Program-made: the position numbers and the translations under genes | The notes under the pieces: generated by a model | Told to the model about the DNA's origin: nothing | The model's input: the letters and a program-made list of their open reading frames with translations, nothing else | Database searches by the model: none | Assembly (NCBI RefSeq): GCF_024138675.1 | Contig: NZ_CP090959.1 | Coordinates: 2,015,501 to 2,079,500, forward strand | DNA from: Simiduia sp. 21SJ11W-1 | Lineage (GTDB): Bacteria > Pseudomonadota > Gammaproteobacteria > Pseudomonadales > Cellvibrionaceae | Direction: 5' to 3' | Length of the DNA: 64,000 nt | Part shown: positions 17,554-28,776 of the stretch, one piece after another | Layout: each line of letters opens with the position of its first letter | Numbering within the stretch: the stretch's first letter is position 1

Positions 17554-18672
17554 CTAGCTAGCTACCACCTGATGGTATGCCCATTCTATCCAGGGCATCA
17601 GTGCTTGAAGGTCTGACGCCTCCACTGTTGCACCACACCACAGGCGCAATCCATGGGGCGCGTCGCGGTAGGCGCCAATATCGAAGGCTACCTCCTCTTG
17701 TTCCAGCAGCTTGATAATGGCCTTCACTTGCTCGGGCGTGGCATCGAGTGTTAAGCACACACTGGTAGATGAACGCAGCGCCGGATCTTTGGCCAAAAAG
17801 TGAATCCATGGGGTGGCCTCTACAAAGGCTTCAACCACTTGCAGGTTGGTATTACAGCGCGCAATACCCGCTTGCTGCCCACCAATACCCGCCAACCAGT
17901 CGAGCGCATCCAGGTAATCGGTAACGCATAACATTGATGGCGTATTGATGGTCTCACCACGAAAAATGCCTTCAATAAGCTTGCCGTTTTTTGTCATGCG
18001 GAAAATTTTTGGCAGCGGCCAAGCGGGTGTGTAACTCTCCAGCCGCTCAACGGCGCGCGGACTTAAAATCAGCATGCCGTGCGCACCCTCGCCCCCCAAC
18101 ACCTTCTGCCAGCTGTAGGTCACAACGTCCAGCTTTTCCCAAGGCATGGGCATCGCAAAAACGGCCGAAGTGGCATCACACAGGGTGAGGCCCGCGCGAT
18201 CACCGGGAATCCAGTCGCCGTTGGGCACTCGCACGCCGGAGGTGGTGCCATTCCAGGTAAACACCACGTCACTGTTAAAATCTACCGCCGTTAAATCTGG
18301 CAGCTGGCCGTAATCGGCACAACGCTCGGTAACATCGCTTAATTTCAGTTGCTGGGTAATATCGCTATACCATCCCTTACCGAAGGATTCCCAATACAGC
18401 ACCTCTACCGGGCGCGCGCCCAACATAGACCAAAGCACCATTTCCACAGCACCGGTATCCGATGCCGGCACAATACCCACACGATAACCTTCTGGCAGCT
18501 GCAACAATTCAGCGGTTTGGCTGCAGGCGCGCGCCAGTACCGCCTTACCTAAGGTTGAGCGATGCGAGCGGCCTTGCATGGCGGTATCTAGCTTAGACAG
18601 GTCATAGCCCGGGCGCTTGCTGCAAGGGCCTGATGAAAAGTTAGGGTTCTGGGGTTTGGCATTTGGGCGCAT
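17554..18672 (-). CDS. Phosphoserine transaminase-like aminotransferase (class V, short SerC variant)
   Basis: A 372-residue class-V PLP aminotransferase. [20 protein letters not shown] and [16 protein letters not shown] match the SerC variant common in alphaproteobacteria and archaea (TIGR01365-like) rather than E. coli SerC. The PLP lysine is in [19 protein letters not shown]. Expected reaction: 3-phosphohydroxypyruvate plus glutamate to phosphoserine. ATG at 18672 preferred; a GTG at 18681 is possible. No serA or serB is beside it, so the pathway role is inferred. Confidence 0.85.
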   Translation of the reverse strand: MRPNAKPQNPNFSSGPCSKRPGYDLSKLDTAMQGRSHRSTLGKAVLARACSQTAELLQLPEGYRVGIVPASDTGAVEMVLWSMLGARPVEVLYWESFGKGWYSDITQQLKLSDVTERCADYGQLPDLTAVDFNSDVVFTWNGTTSGVRVPNGDWIPGDRAGLTLCDATSAVFAMPMPWEKLDVVTYSWQKVLGGEGAHGMLILSPRAVERLESYTPAWPLPKIFRMTKNGKLIEGIFRGETINTPSMLCVTDYLDALDWLAGIGGQQAGIARCNTNLQVVEAFVEATPWIHFLAKDPALRSSTSVCLTLDATPEQVKAIIKLLEQEEVAFDIGAYRDAPHGLRLWCGATVEASDLQALMPWIEWAYHQVVAS

Positions 18673-18750
18673 TAACGGCACTCGTATTGGCTACAAAACA
18701 TCGGTTTATTGCGCCGCTTGCCGGCGCGGGTGGCAATTATGCCAGCAACC

Positions 18751-19665
18751 CTAAGATTTACCAGCGCCTGAAACAGCCACTGGCGGCGCGACACTGTAGG
18801 TTACCGATAGGCTGTGACTCTCACCGGGCGCAAGGGTGCGGCTATCGCGCCCGCAATTGGCCGTTTCAACACACAACATACGCAGGTAGTCTTCTGGCCC
18901 GAAATGGCTCAAACCCCTGGCCTTGTCTGCCCAGGGGTTCCAGACTACGGCACTGCCGCTACCCTGGGTTGCGATATGCACCCGCCCCTGTATAGATTCC
19001 ACCGTAAGCGGCGCCCGGGGGTAATAAATACGATCCACTTCGCGATCAATCGCCAACTGGTCGAGCACTGCCTTTTGCGGCGAATCGGCCTTGGGTTGCA
19101 GGCTGTCATCAAACTGGACACCGGTAAGGCCCACCACGCGCGCCGTTGCAATATCACCCACCTCAAAATAGGTATGCAGCGCTTGTGAGAATACAAAGGG
19201 TACCGCGCTGTTGTTTACCGTGGTAAGCCTAAGTTTCAACCGGGCACCCAAATCCACTTGCAGCTGTAACTCAACCCCCTCTGCCTTGAGTTCGGCATAG
19301 GGGCTAAAGGCCTCGGCGGTAGGAAGCTGAAAAACGAAGGTAATACCTTCCACTTTCCGGCTCACGGAAATCAAATCCCAATCCTGTGTGCGTACCACGC
19401 CATGGGCAGGCAATTGGCCAGAACCCGGATAAGCACCAAACCAAGGCCAACACACGGGAATGCCGCCGCGAATCGCGCTGCCCTTTTTATAGGGCTCGCT
19501 CTCGCTGACCCACAAGAGGTCACCATGGCCACTAGGGGCGAAAGACAACACCTGGGCGCCCTGCTTACTTATGCAGGCTTTAAATGCCGGGTGGTCTATG
19601 TCAATTAAGCGTATGCCAGCCGCGCTATCGCGGTAACTTACGCCTTCGGGCAAACTGGGCTCCAT
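18751..19665 (-). CDS. D-hexose-6-phosphate mutarotase (YeaD family)
   Basis: A 304-residue galactose-mutarotase-like beta-sandwich protein that interconverts anomers of glucose-6-phosphate. Family landmarks: AQVLSFAPSGHGDLLWVSE, AIRGGIPVCWPWFG, ALHTYFEVGD and VVWNPWADKARGL, ending with the catalytic-region sequence CVETAN. The ATG at 19665 has GAGG six bases upstream, overlapping the end of cnoX; a TTG at 19677 is less likely. Probably cotranscribed with cnoX. Confidence 0.9.
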   Translation of the reverse strand: MEPSLPEGVSYRDSAAGIRLIDIDHPAFKACISKQGAQVLSFAPSGHGDLLWVSESEPYKKGSAIRGGIPVCWPWFGAYPGSGQLPAHGVVRTQDWDLISVSRKVEGITFVFQLPTAEAFSPYAELKAEGVELQLQVDLGARLKLRLTTVNNSAVPFVFSQALHTYFEVGDIATARVVGLTGVQFDDSLQPKADSPQKAVLDQLAIDREVDRIYYPRAPLTVESIQGRVHIATQGSGSAVVWNPWADKARGLSHFGPEDYLRMLCVETANCGRDSRTLAPGESHSLSVTYSVAPPVAVSGAGKS

Positions 19666-19673
19666 GGGCGACC

Positions 19674-20549
19674 TCAATACAGCAAGGTATAGAGCTGGCG
19701 CTGATACTGCACCGCCAGCGGATCACCCTTACCCAGGGCCGCCAAAATATCTTGCAAGGTTTTCTTGATGGCACCATCACCTGCGTTCAAATCTTTACGT
19801 AATATCCCCATCAACAAAGCCAAAGCTTCTTCGCGGTATTGATGCTCAGACAAGGCTACTGCCAACTGTTGCGCAAGGCCCAGGTCATCGGGATTTTCAG
19901 CATAGGCCGCTTCCAGCGCCACCACTTCCGGCGCTTTGCCTGCCTCACGTTTAAGCGTTAACTTGGCACTCACTTGCTGCCAGTCAGATTGCCGGTCTTG
20001 CAAGGCAACCTTTTCCAAAAGCGCCTCGGCATCATCTAGGCGGCCATCATCTACCAGTGTATCTGCAAGCAAAATGGCAACGCGGAAATCTCCGCCAGCA
20101 TCCAGGGCTGCACGCAATAAGCTGCGCGCCTTTTGCGCATCGGCGGGCGTCCCACTGGCCAACAAGGCCTGTGCCTCCAGAAAATCGGCCTCCCAGGCTG
20201 GGGGCAGGTATTTGTCTAACAGCTCGCGTATGGCTTGCTCGGATTGCGCGCCCACCAGGCCATCAACTGGTTGACCCTTGTCCATCAAAATGAGTGTGGG
20301 CAGGCTGCGCACGCCCAGCTGCCCTGCAATGCCACCTAGCTCATCGGCATTGGCTTTGGCCAGCAGAAACCGGCCCGCGTACTCTGTAGCCAGCTTTTCC
20401 AGTATGGGCATTAATACTTTGCAGGGCTCACACCAATCCGCCCAAAAATCTACCAGTACCGGGCGCTCCATTGAGGCTTCAATTAACACCTGCTGGGCGT
20501 TTACCATTGTGACATTCACAATGGACTCGCTAGTTGCCGTCATATTCAC
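19674..20549 (-). CDS. cnoX: Thioredoxin-like co-chaperone CnoX/YbbN
   Basis: A 291-residue protein: N-terminal thioredoxin domain with FWADWCEPCKVLMP (active-site CEPC), cis-Pro region SLPTLIL, then a C-terminal TPR-like region (about 125-290). CnoX works as a chaperedoxin, protecting and handing substrates to DnaK and GroEL. E. coli YbbN lacks the second active-site Cys, whereas this protein keeps CxxC and may be redox-active. The GTG at 20549 has GAGAG six bases upstream; an ATG two codons in is an alternative. Confidence 0.9.
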   Translation of the reverse strand: MNMTATSESIVNVTMVNAQQVLIEASMERPVLVDFWADWCEPCKVLMPILEKLATEYAGRFLLAKANADELGGIAGQLGVRSLPTLILMDKGQPVDGLVGAQSEQAIRELLDKYLPPAWEADFLEAQALLASGTPADAQKARSLLRAALDAGGDFRVAILLADTLVDDGRLDDAEALLEKVALQDRQSDWQQVSAKLTLKREAGKAPEVVALEAAYAENPDDLGLAQQLAVALSEHQYREEALALLMGILRKDLNAGDGAIKKTLQDILAALGKGDPLAVQYQRQLYTLLY

Positions 20550-20568
20550 ACTACACTCTCTTTCACTC

Positions 20569-21372
20569 TTATTGGGCTTGCCGATAAAGCGCGAGCTTCA
20601 CCTGCGTTAAATAACTTTTAATATTCGATTGGTTTTCCGGGCCTAAACGCCACATCCATTTATGCAGCGCCGGCGCTTTTTCGAAGGCCGGATCTACGTA
20701 TTTATACATCACCGGGCTTGCATGAATTTCCGCATCTTGCGGCGCCTGGGGCACCGATTGCATTTGCCGAATGGCCTGCATTACGCGTTCTTCAAAGGTG
20801 CCGCTTTTGCCGAGCTCGGCATAGGCTTTATCCAGCAGCGGCTGCCAATGCCGATAGTAAGCCACCAGTACCTCGGGCTTAATCTGTGTGAACGCCTTCA
20901 CCAGTGGGGTCGCGCGGGCATAATTTTCACGCGCTATGGCTGCACTTTTGGCGTTGCCCTCAATAGCAAAGGGGGCCATCTCATAACTTACCGGCAAATG
21001 CTTTTGCGACAAACTGCCATCGGCAATCTGGTCTATCAGAATTACCCATTTGCGCAGCAGCTCTTCACTTACCAACCACTGCGTCAGGCTGGGGGAGAGG
21101 CTATTAACCACAGCCACAATATATTCGTGACTCTCGTTAATTGAAGGCGCCACAGGCAGCAGTTTAGGCTTTTGCTCAATCTGCTTTTGGGCTGCAGGGT
21201 CTGGGGCCTCCTGCGCTTGCGCTGCGGGCTCAGGCATCCGCTCTATGGGCGCAGGCTGCACTGGCACGGCCACAGTCTCATGGGTTTCGGGTTGATCACG
21301 CAATAAAAAATAGCCAATCGCGGCAATCAAACCCACGGCTACAACTAACAACACGCCTTGCTGACGACTCAT
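20569..21372 (-). CDS. DUF3014 domain membrane-anchored protein
   Basis: A 267-residue protein with one N-terminal transmembrane anchor (about 6-22, GVLLVVAVGLIAAIGYFLL), a Pro/Glu/Ala-rich linker (about 25-70) and a globular periplasmic domain. Sequences PSLTQWLVSEELLRKWVILIDQIADGS and YRHWQPLLDKAYAELG are typical of DUF3014. Function unknown. ATG at 21372 has AAGG eight bases upstream. Sits between purL and cnoX on the same strand. Confidence 0.82.
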   Translation of the reverse strand: MSRQQGVLLVVAVGLIAAIGYFLLRDQPETHETVAVPVQPAPIERMPEPAAQAQEAPDPAAQKQIEQKPKLLPVAPSINESHEYIVAVVNSLSPSLTQWLVSEELLRKWVILIDQIADGSLSQKHLPVSYEMAPFAIEGNAKSAAIARENYARATPLVKAFTQIKPEVLVAYYRHWQPLLDKAYAELGKSGTFEERVMQAIRQMQSVPQAPQDAEIHASPVMYKYVDPAFEKAPALHKWMWRLGPENQSNIKSYLTQVKLALYRQAQ

Positions 21373-21452
21373 AATGTGTGCCTTATCAACACTGATAGAA
21401 GCCCATAAGCTAACATAATCGTGCGCAATGCCACCATTGGCCCATAAAAAAA

Positions 21453-21475
21453 TAACGGGGGCCAAGCCCCCGTTA
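21453..21475 (-). terminator. Rho-independent terminator after purL
   Basis: A perfect 10-bp stem (21453-21462 with 21466-21475, 3-base loop) with a GC-rich core begins at the purL stop. On the minus strand it is followed by a run of seven T. One of the best terminators in the window; it ends the purL transcript. Confidence 0.9.
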
Positions 21476-21476
21476 G

Positions 21477-24400
21477 TTAATTCACAAACACCCGTGCATT
21501 GCGGAACATCCGCATCCAGGGTGAATCTTCACCCCACTCCTCTGGGTGCCAGGAGTTGGTGACCGTGCGGAACACGCGCTCGGGGTGTGGCATCATGATG
21601 GTCGCACGGCCATCACGGCTGGTAACAGATGTAATACCCAAAGGCGAACCGTTGGGGTTAGCCGGGTAGCTTTGCGTGGGCGCCAGGTTGTTGTCGATAT
21701 AGCGCATGGCTACCAAACCGCTATCAAGCAATTCGGCGGGCGCCTGGGCCTGTGCAAATTCAGCGCGCCCCTCGCCATGAGCCACGGCAACCGGCATGTG
21801 CGACCCCTGCATACCCTCAAACAATACCGATGGGCTGGCCTGAATTTGAACCAAGCTAAAGCGCGCCTCAAATTGCTCAGATTGGTTACGCACAAAACGT
21901 GGCCAATTATCGGCGCCGGGAATGAGCGACTTAAGGTTAGACATCATCTGGCAGCCATTACACACACCGAGCGAAAAGGTGTCTGGGCGATGGAAAAACT
22001 GCTCAAACATATCGCGCGCCTGGCTGTTAAATAATACAGACTTGGCCCAACCTTCACCTGCACCCAACACATCGCCGTAAGAAAAACCGCCACAGGCAGC
22101 CAGGCCCTGCATTTTGGCAAGATCAATACGGCCGGCCAAAATGTCGCTCATGTGTACGTCTACAGCGTCGAAGCCTGCGCGCGTAAAGGCGGCGCCCATT
22201 TCCACATGGCCGTTGACGCCCTGCTCACGCAAAATAGCAACACGCGGGCGCACGCCACTATTAACAAATGGCGCGGCAATATCTTCCGATGGGTCAAAAG
22301 CAAGTTTGGCGCTTAAGCCCGGATCCTGCGTCATCAGCTGGCTGAACTCTTGCTCTGCACAGGCGGGATTATCGCGCAGCGCCTGCATGCGGTAGCTGGT
22401 TTCGCTCCACAAGCTGTGCAAATAAGCGCGCGATTGTTCGAAGATCCAGGCGCCTTTTCCAAGGCGAATGCGCAGCTGGTCTTCTTCATTGGGGCGGCCA
22501 ATAAAGTGCACCTTATCTGTAAGGCCTGCCGCCTCAAAGCGCGCAATAATGCTCGCAGAATCCTCAGTGCGCACCTGCAGTACCGCACCCAACTCTTCGT
22601 TAAACAGCGCGCCCATGGCATCTTGCCCGAGGCTATCTAACTGAACATCAACGCCGGTATTGCCCGCAAAGGCCATTTCCACCAGGGTTGCAAACAAACC
22701 GCCATCACTGCGGTCGTGATAGGCAAGCACTGCACGCTCGGCCAACAGCTGCTGCATCACCTCGAAAAACGCCTTTAGATCTTGTGGCTCATCAAGATCT
22801 GCAGGCTGCTCGCCCATTTCGTTAAACACCTGCGCCAGAATAGAGCCGCCCAAGCGGTTTTTACCGGCACCCAAATCTACCAGTAACAAATCCGAGCCGC
22901 CTTCAACGCGCGCCAGCTCCGGCGTCACGGCTTGGCGCACATCCACCACCGGTGCAAAAGCGGTAATCACCAGCGACAGTGGCGCGGTAACAGCCTTTTG
23001 CTCATCACCCTCTTGCCAGGCCGTGCGCATAGACATGGAATCTTTGCCCACTGGAATAGTAATGCCCAGCTCCGGGCACAGATCCATACCTACCGCTTCT
23101 ACGGTGCGGTAGAGCTTTTCATCTTCACCTGTATGGCCGGCTGCACACATCCAGTTTGCCGACAAATTAATGTCAGACAGCTTATCAATACGCGTTGATG
23201 CAATATTGGTAATGGCTTCACCCACCGCCATGCGCCCGGAGGCCGGGCCATCCAGCAATGCCAGTGGTGTACGCTCACCCATGCTCATGGCTTCACCGGC
23301 ATAGGTGTCGTAGCTGCTGGTTGTAACTGCACAATCGGCCACCGGCACCTGCCAAGGGCCTACCAATTGGTCGCGGGCAACCTGGCCCGTTACACTGCGA
23401 TCACCAATGGTGATTAAAAACTTTTTGCTGGCCACAGCCGGGTGTTTTAGCACCCGCTCAGCAGCTTCATACAAATCGATATTTGCGGTTTCAAACGCCC
23501 GGGTAACCGGCGCATGGGCCAGGGCCTCACGGTGCATTTTTGGCGGCTTGCCAAACAGCACACTCATGGGCAGATCTACCGGGTTTGCATCGAATACTGT
23601 GTCTTTTACGCGTAGGTGTTTTTCACTGGTTGCCTCTCCCACTACAGCATAAGGCGCGCGCTCGCGGGCACAAATGGCTTCAAAGCGCGCCAGGTTTTCT
23701 GGCGAAATTGCCAGCACGTAGCGCTCTTGGGATTCGTTACACCAAATTTCCAGAGGGCTCATGCCCGGCTCATCGTTGGGCACTTTACGCAGATCAAATT
23801 CGCCACCACAGCCGCCATCTTTGACAAGCTCTGGAAAGGCATTCGACAAGCCACCGGCGCCCACATCGTGAATAAAAGCAATGGGGTTCTGACTGCCCAG
23901 CTGCCAGCAGCGGTCGATCACCTCTTGGCAGCGGCGCTCAATTTCAGGGTTTTGGCGCTGCACTGACGCAAAATCCAGATCTTCACTGGAACTGCCAGAG
24001 GTAACAGATGATGCCGCACCACCGCCTAAGCCAATCAACATGGCAGGCCCGCCCAACACTACAAGTTTGGTGCCGGCGGTGAATGGCGGCTTGTCTACGT
24101 GGTCTGCACGGATGTTGCCATAGCCGCCGGCCAGCATGATGGGCTTGTGATAGCCGCGACGCTCACCGTCAAAATTTTCTTCAAAGGTGCGGAAGTAACC
24201 GCAGATATTTGGCCGGCCGAATTCGTTGTTAAAGGCAGCACCGCCAATGGGGCCTTCGAGCATAATATCCAGCGCCGACACTATGCGGGCAGGCTTGCCG
24301 TAATCCTGCTCCCAGGGCTGTACAAACTCCGGAATTTGCAGGTTGGAAACGGTGAACCCCGTAAGACCGACCTTTGGCTTTGAACCCCGCCCCGTGGCGC

Positions 24401-25352
24401 CCTCGTCGCGGATCTCACCACCGGCACCGGTGCCTGCGCCGGGAAAGGGGGCAATGGCCGTTGGGTGATTGTGCGTTTCCACCTTCATTAATATGTGTAT
24501 GTCTTCCTGGGAGAAACCATACACCTGGGTTTCCGGGTCTGGGTAAAAGCGCCCCGCCTTGTGGCCTTTCATAACCGCGGCGTTGTCGGCATAGGCGCTC
24601 AATACGTTAGCGCCGCCCTGCTCGTAAGTGTTTTTGATCATCTTGAACAAGGAGCGCTCTTGCAGCACCCCGTCGAGCGTCCAGCTGGCATTAAATATTT
24701 TGTGTCGGCAGTGCTCGGAGTTTGCCTGCGCAAACATCATCAGCTCCACATCCACAGGATTGCGGCCAAGCTCGGTGAAGCTCGTCACCAGGTAGTCGAT
24801 TTCGTCATCAGCCAAGGCCAAACCAAGTGAGGTGTTTGCCGCCGCCAGTGCTGCGCGCCCACCGGATAGAATATCTACCCGCGCCTCGCGGGCCGGCTGC
24901 TGGCGCTCGAACAGCGCACGGGCTGCCTCAAAATTATCAAGCACCTGCTCAACCATGCGATCGTGCAGCAGCGCCAACACAGCGCCCTGCTCGGCATCAC
25001 TCACATTGCCACTTATATAGTAGGCCGTGCCGCGCTCGATGCGGCGCACCTTGGCAAGGCCTGCATTGTGGGCGATATCTGTGGCTTTGGATGACCAAGG
25101 GGAAATGGTGCCCAGCCGTGGAATGGCCAGTACCAACTGCCCTTCGGGCTCGGTTTTTTCCGCACTTGGGCCATAGGTCAACAGTTGATCGAGCACTGCC
25201 GAGGCCTGCTCGTCCAGCGCCCCGTCGACGTCTGCAAAGTGAACAAACTCTGTGGCTAGGCCGGAAACACCCGGAGCTACCGACTGCAAGCTTGCGAGGA
25301 GACGTTTGGTGCGAAATTCAGAAAGGGCTGGCGCGCCGCGGAGGGTCAGCAT
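21477..25352 (-). CDS. purL: Phosphoribosylformylglycinamidine synthase (large single-chain PurL)
   Basis: A 1291-residue FGAM synthase: FGAR plus glutamine plus ATP to FGAM, step 4 of purine synthesis. N-terminal PurS-like domain, linker, two AIRS-type halves (for example [20 protein letters not shown] and [17 protein letters not shown]), and a C-terminal glutamine amidotransferase with Cys at about 1131 (GVCNGCQMM) and the His-Glu pair in MPHPE (about 1256, 1258). ATG at 25352 gives the usual N-terminus. Divergent from mltF, as in many gammaproteobacteria. Confidence 0.97.
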   Translation of the reverse strand: MLTLRGAPALSEFRTKRLLASLQSVAPGVSGLATEFVHFADVDGALDEQASAVLDQLLTYGPSAEKTEPEGQLVLAIPRLGTISPWSSKATDIAHNAGLAKVRRIERGTAYYISGNVSDAEQGAVLALLHDRMVEQVLDNFEAARALFERQQPAREARVDILSGGRAALAAANTSLGLALADDEIDYLVTSFTELGRNPVDVELMMFAQANSEHCRHKIFNASWTLDGVLQERSLFKMIKNTYEQGGANVLSAYADNAAVMKGHKAGRFYPDPETQVYGFSQEDIHILMKVETHNHPTAIAPFPGAGTGAGGEIRDEGATGRGSKPKVGLTGFTVSNLQIPEFVQPWEQDYGKPARIVSALDIMLEGPIGGAAFNNEFGRPNICGYFRTFEENFDGERRGYHKPIMLAGGYGNIRADHVDKPPFTAGTKLVVLGGPAMLIGLGGGAASSVTSGSSSEDLDFASVQRQNPEIERRCQEVIDRCWQLGSQNPIAFIHDVGAGGLSNAFPELVKDGGCGGEFDLRKVPNDEPGMSPLEIWCNESQERYVLAISPENLARFEAICARERAPYAVVGEATSEKHLRVKDTVFDANPVDLPMSVLFGKPPKMHREALAHAPVTRAFETANIDLYEAAERVLKHPAVASKKFLITIGDRSVTGQVARDQLVGPWQVPVADCAVTTSSYDTYAGEAMSMGERTPLALLDGPASGRMAVGEAITNIASTRIDKLSDINLSANWMCAAGHTGEDEKLYRTVEAVGMDLCPELGITIPVGKDSMSMRTAWQEGDEQKAVTAPLSLVITAFAPVVDVRQAVTPELARVEGGSDLLLVDLGAGKNRLGGSILAQVFNEMGEQPADLDEPQDLKAFFEVMQQLLAERAVLAYHDRSDGGLFATLVEMAFAGNTGVDVQLDSLGQDAMGALFNEELGAVLQVRTEDSASIIARFEAAGLTDKVHFIGRPNEEDQLRIRLGKGAWIFEQSRAYLHSLWSETSYRMQALRDNPACAEQEFSQLMTQDPGLSAKLAFDPSEDIAAPFVNSGVRPRVAILREQGVNGHVEMGAAFTRAGFDAVDVHMSDILAGRIDLAKMQGLAACGGFSYGDVLGAGEGWAKSVLFNSQARDMFEQFFHRPDTFSLGVCNGCQMMSNLKSLIPGADNWPRFVRNQSEQFEARFSLVQIQASPSVLFEGMQGSHMPVAVAHGEGRAEFAQAQAPAELLDSGLVAMRYIDNNLAPTQSYPANPNGSPLGITSVTSRDGRATIMMPHPERVFRTVTNSWHPEEWGEDSPWMRMFRNARVFVN

Positions 25353-25877
25353 AGGGTTCAATTACCTTGAGCTAGAGCGGCGGGTGGGTAGCGTTAACTT
25401 GGGCCAAGTGATGAATAGATAGCCCGAAAATCCACGGTTTTAACCCCGTAAATCAGCCCCTGAACCCGCCTGTTTTGGAAAGGCGGCAATTGTACTCGAT
25501 ATTACACGGCTGAACAGCCCAAAACCGCACCTGGGCCCCGCCTAACAACACCAGCAAGCAACCGACCAAGTAAAACCTGCGGCCATTGTGCAAACCATGG
25601 CCACCAAGACAAGCTGGATATTTAAGCCGCAGCCATAGGGCGGCCCGCCCAAATCGCCCTGCCAAATAAAAACAAATCAGCCAGCAGAGAAGGCGCAAAC
25701 CCAAGGCTTTCGTATAAGCCAAGTACCTGATATTCCACAAGAAAATGTGTATTTAGGCGCCAAAAACAAAATTATGTACTACATTAAACAATGTAAAACA
25801 AGCTATCGGTTAGCAAAAACGGCCGTTAAAATCGCGCACAATTTGATCAAGGCGTGGTTGAACACCTGGGAGAAACG
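25353..25877. promoter_or_regulatory. Divergent promoter region between purL and mltF
   Basis: About 525 bp with no convincing gene. It must hold promoters for purL (minus) and mltF (plus). A TACAAT-like -10 can be seen on the minus strand near 25490, without a good -35. The 95-codon minus-strand frame at 25453-25740 starts at TTG without a Shine-Dalgarno sequence and is not called. No PurR-type operator was recognised. Confidence 0.45.
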
Positions 25878-27347
25878 ATGCTATCGACCCTGTCACAATT
25901 TGTTAAGCAACTGATGAAGGCCGGCGCCCTCCTCTGCTTGCTTGCTGTTTGTGCCCTGCTGGTTGAGAGCCGCCCGCTCACCAAACTTGAACAAATCCAG
26001 GCCGCCGGCGTATTGCGTGTTGCCTCTATAAACGGCCCGGAAACCTATTACGAAGACCCAGATGGCAACCTCACAGGATTTGAGTACAGCCTGGCAGCCG
26101 CCTTTGCCGAGCACCTGGGTGTAAAACTTGAAATTGTGCCCACCAACAACTTTGGTGAAATATTGACGCTGGTTGAAGCCGGCAAACAGGTAGATATGGC
26201 CGCGGCCGGTATGATTGTGACCCAGCGCCGCCAGCAGCAGGTCCACTTCTCAGACCCTTACCTCGAAATCAGCCAACTACTGATTTACAGAAACGGCACC
26301 GGTAAGCCCACGGAGCTAGACGCCCTGTTCGGCCGCAAAATCATGGTTATGGAAGACTCCTCCGAAGCCGAACGCCTGGCGCAAATCAGTGCCCAATACC
26401 CACAGCTTGAGTGGTCTGCATCCGCCGACTACAACAGCATGGACCTTATTGAACAAGTGCATGTGGGCGAGATTGACTTTGCATTGGTAAAATCCACCGC
26501 CTACGCCATTAGCCAAACCGTGTACCCCCGTGCGCGTGTCGCCTACACCTTCCCTGAAAAGCAGCCGCTGGCCTGGGCTTTTGAGCCAAGTAACGACAAC
26601 TCGCTCAAAAATGCCGCCAACCGCTTCTTGCAAGGCTTAAAAGCCAGCGATCAACTGGCCAACCTGGAAGCCACCTATTTCCACCAGGAGCCTGCATTCA
26701 ACACAGGCGGTGCCCTGGCTTTTACCAACCGCATCAAGTCGCGCCTACCCAAATGGGAACCCCTGCTAAAACAAGCGGCGGATAACTACGATTTCGACTG
26801 GTTAATGCTCGCGGCGATCAGCTATCAGGAATCTCACTGGAATGCCCGCGCGCGCTCCTATACCGGCGTACGCGGCCTGATGATGCTCACCCGCACCACC
26901 GCTGATGAACTGGGCATTGAAAACCGGCTAGACCCGGAGCAAAGCGTAGATGGCGGCACCCGCTACCTGGTTAACATCATGACGCGCCTACCCAAAGCCA
27001 TTCAGGGCCAAGACCGGCTATGGATGACCCTGGCGGCCTACAACGTGGGCTATGGCCACCTGATGGATGCACGACGCCTGGCCCGCAAGCAAGGCAAAAA
27101 CCCCAATGTTTGGGATGATGTCGCGGAAACCCTGCCGCTACTGGCGCAGCGCAAATACTATAAGCACACCCGCCATGGCTACGCGCGCGGCTGGGAGCCG
27201 GTGGCCTATGTAAACAACATTCGCCAGTTCCACACCATTTTGGCGTGGCATAAGCAAGTTGAGCAACGCAGGCTTGCCATGGCCGAAGCCACTCTGCTTA
27301 GCAGCAACAGCCAGGATGAATCAGCTAGCCTGCGCACCAGCCTTTAG
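25878..27347 (+). CDS. mltF: Membrane-bound lytic murein transglycosylase F
   Basis: A 489-residue cell-wall enzyme. N-terminal signal or anchor (about 14-32), then a periplasmic-binding-protein-like domain (SBP_bac_3, GVLRVASINGPETYYEDPDG), then an SLT domain (about 285-470) with the catalytic Glu in AISYQESHWNARARS followed by TGVRGLMMLT and AYNVGYGHLMDAR. It cleaves peptidoglycan to 1,6-anhydro-muropeptides. ATG at 25878 has GGGAGAAAC upstream and is better than the GTG at 25854. Confidence 0.95.
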   Translation: MLSTLSQFVKQLMKAGALLCLLAVCALLVESRPLTKLEQIQAAGVLRVASINGPETYYEDPDGNLTGFEYSLAAAFAEHLGVKLEIVPTNNFGEILTLVEAGKQVDMAAAGMIVTQRRQQQVHFSDPYLEISQLLIYRNGTGKPTELDALFGRKIMVMEDSSEAERLAQISAQYPQLEWSASADYNSMDLIEQVHVGEIDFALVKSTAYAISQTVYPRARVAYTFPEKQPLAWAFEPSNDNSLKNAANRFLQGLKASDQLANLEATYFHQEPAFNTGGALAFTNRIKSRLPKWEPLLKQAADNYDFDWLMLAAISYQESHWNARARSYTGVRGLMMLTRTTADELGIENRLDPEQSVDGGTRYLVNIMTRLPKAIQGQDRLWMTLAAYNVGYGHLMDARRLARKQGKNPNVWDDVAETLPLLAQRKYYKHTRHGYARGWEPVAYVNNIRQFHTILAWHKQVEQRRLAMAEATLLSSNSQDESASLRTSL

Positions 27348-27454
27348 GTTTAACAAATTCAACCTGCGCTTCAATAGATGCTAATTTATTGAACTGAGCT
27401 ACCTTTGCTATAAACGCAGCTATTGTCCAACACTGCTTAGCGAAGGAACCTCAC

Positions 27455-28762
27455 ATGACCCAGTTGCCAACGGCCGACCAAATGGACGCCTGGTGGATGC
27501 CCTTTACCGCCAATCGCGCCTTTAAATCTAACCCCCGCTTCTATACCGCAGCCGACGGTATGTACATGACCATGGGCGATGGCCGCAAGGTTTTAGACAC
27601 CAATGCGGGCCTCTGGTGCTGCAATGCCGGCCACGGGCGCAAAGAAATCGCCGACGCCGTTCACGCCCAGCTGCTTGAAATGGATTACGGCAACCCTTTC
27701 AGCTACGGCCACCCCAAAGGGTTCGAGCTGGCCAATCGCCTGGTAGATGAGGTAGCACCCAAAGGCCTGAACCGCATCTTCTTTACCAATTCAGGTTCAG
27801 AATCCGTAGATACCGCCTTAAAAATCGCCCGCCAGTACTGGCGCCTTAAGGGCCAGGGCACTAAAACCGCTTTCGTTGCGCGGGTTAAGGCCTACCACGG
27901 CGTGAACTGGGGCGGCGTATCACTGGCCGGCCTTACAGGTAACCGCAAGAGCTTCGGCCAGGGCCTGGAGGCAGATTTCCTGCGCCACACATGGCTTGCG
28001 GAAAATGCCTTTAGCAAAGGCCTACCCACCCAAGGCGCCGAGCTTGCCGACGAGCTTACAGACATCATTGCCATGCGCGATGCTAGCAACATTGCCGCGG
28101 TAATTGTTGAGCCCGTTGCCGGCGCCGGCGGCGTGATAGTGCCGCCACAGGGCTACCTGGAAAAGCTGCGCGCCATCTGCGATCAGCACAATATTTTGCT
28201 GATTTTTGATGAAGTGATTGCCGCTTACGGGCGCACCGGTGCCGCCACCATGGCAGGCAAAGTGGGCGTAACCCCCGACATGATCACCACAGCCAAAGGC
28301 CTCACCAATGGTGCGGTGCCCATGGGCGCGGTTTTCTGCAAGCAGGAAATTTACGATACCTTCGTAAATACCGGCGAGATGTCTGCGGCACCGGAATTCT
28401 TGCACGGCTACACCTACTCTGCCCACCCGGTTGCCTGTGCCGCTGCCATGGCCACACTGGACATCTACAAAAACGAAAAGCTGTTCGAGCGCTGCAACGA
28501 TATCGCCCCTTACTGGGAGGCAGGCCTGCACTCGCTCAAAGGCCTGAAAGGCATTAAGGATATTCGCAACTTCGGTTTGTTAGCCGGCATTGATTTACCT
28601 GCAGGCGTTGCCGCCAAGGTAGCCGCTAAAACACTGGATAAAGGCGTAACGGTTCGCCCGGCCGGCGACACCATTGTTATGTCGCCGCCACTGATTATCG
28701 AAAAAGATCACATAGATACCATCGTCAATGTGTTGCAGGAAGTCATCCCAAGCGTGGATTAA
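27455..28762 (+). CDS. Class III aminotransferase, omega-amino acid:pyruvate / beta-alanine type
   Basis: A 435-residue PLP enzyme of the omega-transaminase group. WMPFTANRAFKSNPR at the N-terminus, YHGVNWGGVSLAGL, FDEVIAAYGRTGA and the PLP lysine in TTAKGLTNGAVPMGAV are characteristic of beta-alanine/omega-amino acid:pyruvate transaminases. It would move amino groups to pyruvate, giving alanine. A convergent Na+/alanine symporter lies next door, which fits alanine or beta-alanine metabolism. Exact substrate is inferred. Confidence 0.88.
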   Translation: MTQLPTADQMDAWWMPFTANRAFKSNPRFYTAADGMYMTMGDGRKVLDTNAGLWCCNAGHGRKEIADAVHAQLLEMDYGNPFSYGHPKGFELANRLVDEVAPKGLNRIFFTNSGSESVDTALKIARQYWRLKGQGTKTAFVARVKAYHGVNWGGVSLAGLTGNRKSFGQGLEADFLRHTWLAENAFSKGLPTQGAELADELTDIIAMRDASNIAAVIVEPVAGAGGVIVPPQGYLEKLRAICDQHNILLIFDEVIAAYGRTGAATMAGKVGVTPDMITTAKGLTNGAVPMGAVFCKQEIYDTFVNTGEMSAAPEFLHGYTYSAHPVACAAAMATLDIYKNEKLFERCNDIAPYWEAGLHSLKGLKGIKDIRNFGLLAGIDLPAGVAAKVAAKTLDKGVTVRPAGDTIVMSPPLIIEKDHIDTIVNVLQEVIPSVD

Positions 28763-28776
28763 CGCCCGCAACACAC

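Noticed and set aside
25453-25740. 95-codon minus-strand frame between purL and mltF
   Set aside because: TTG start with no Shine-Dalgarno, no recognised family, and it fills the expected divergent promoter region.
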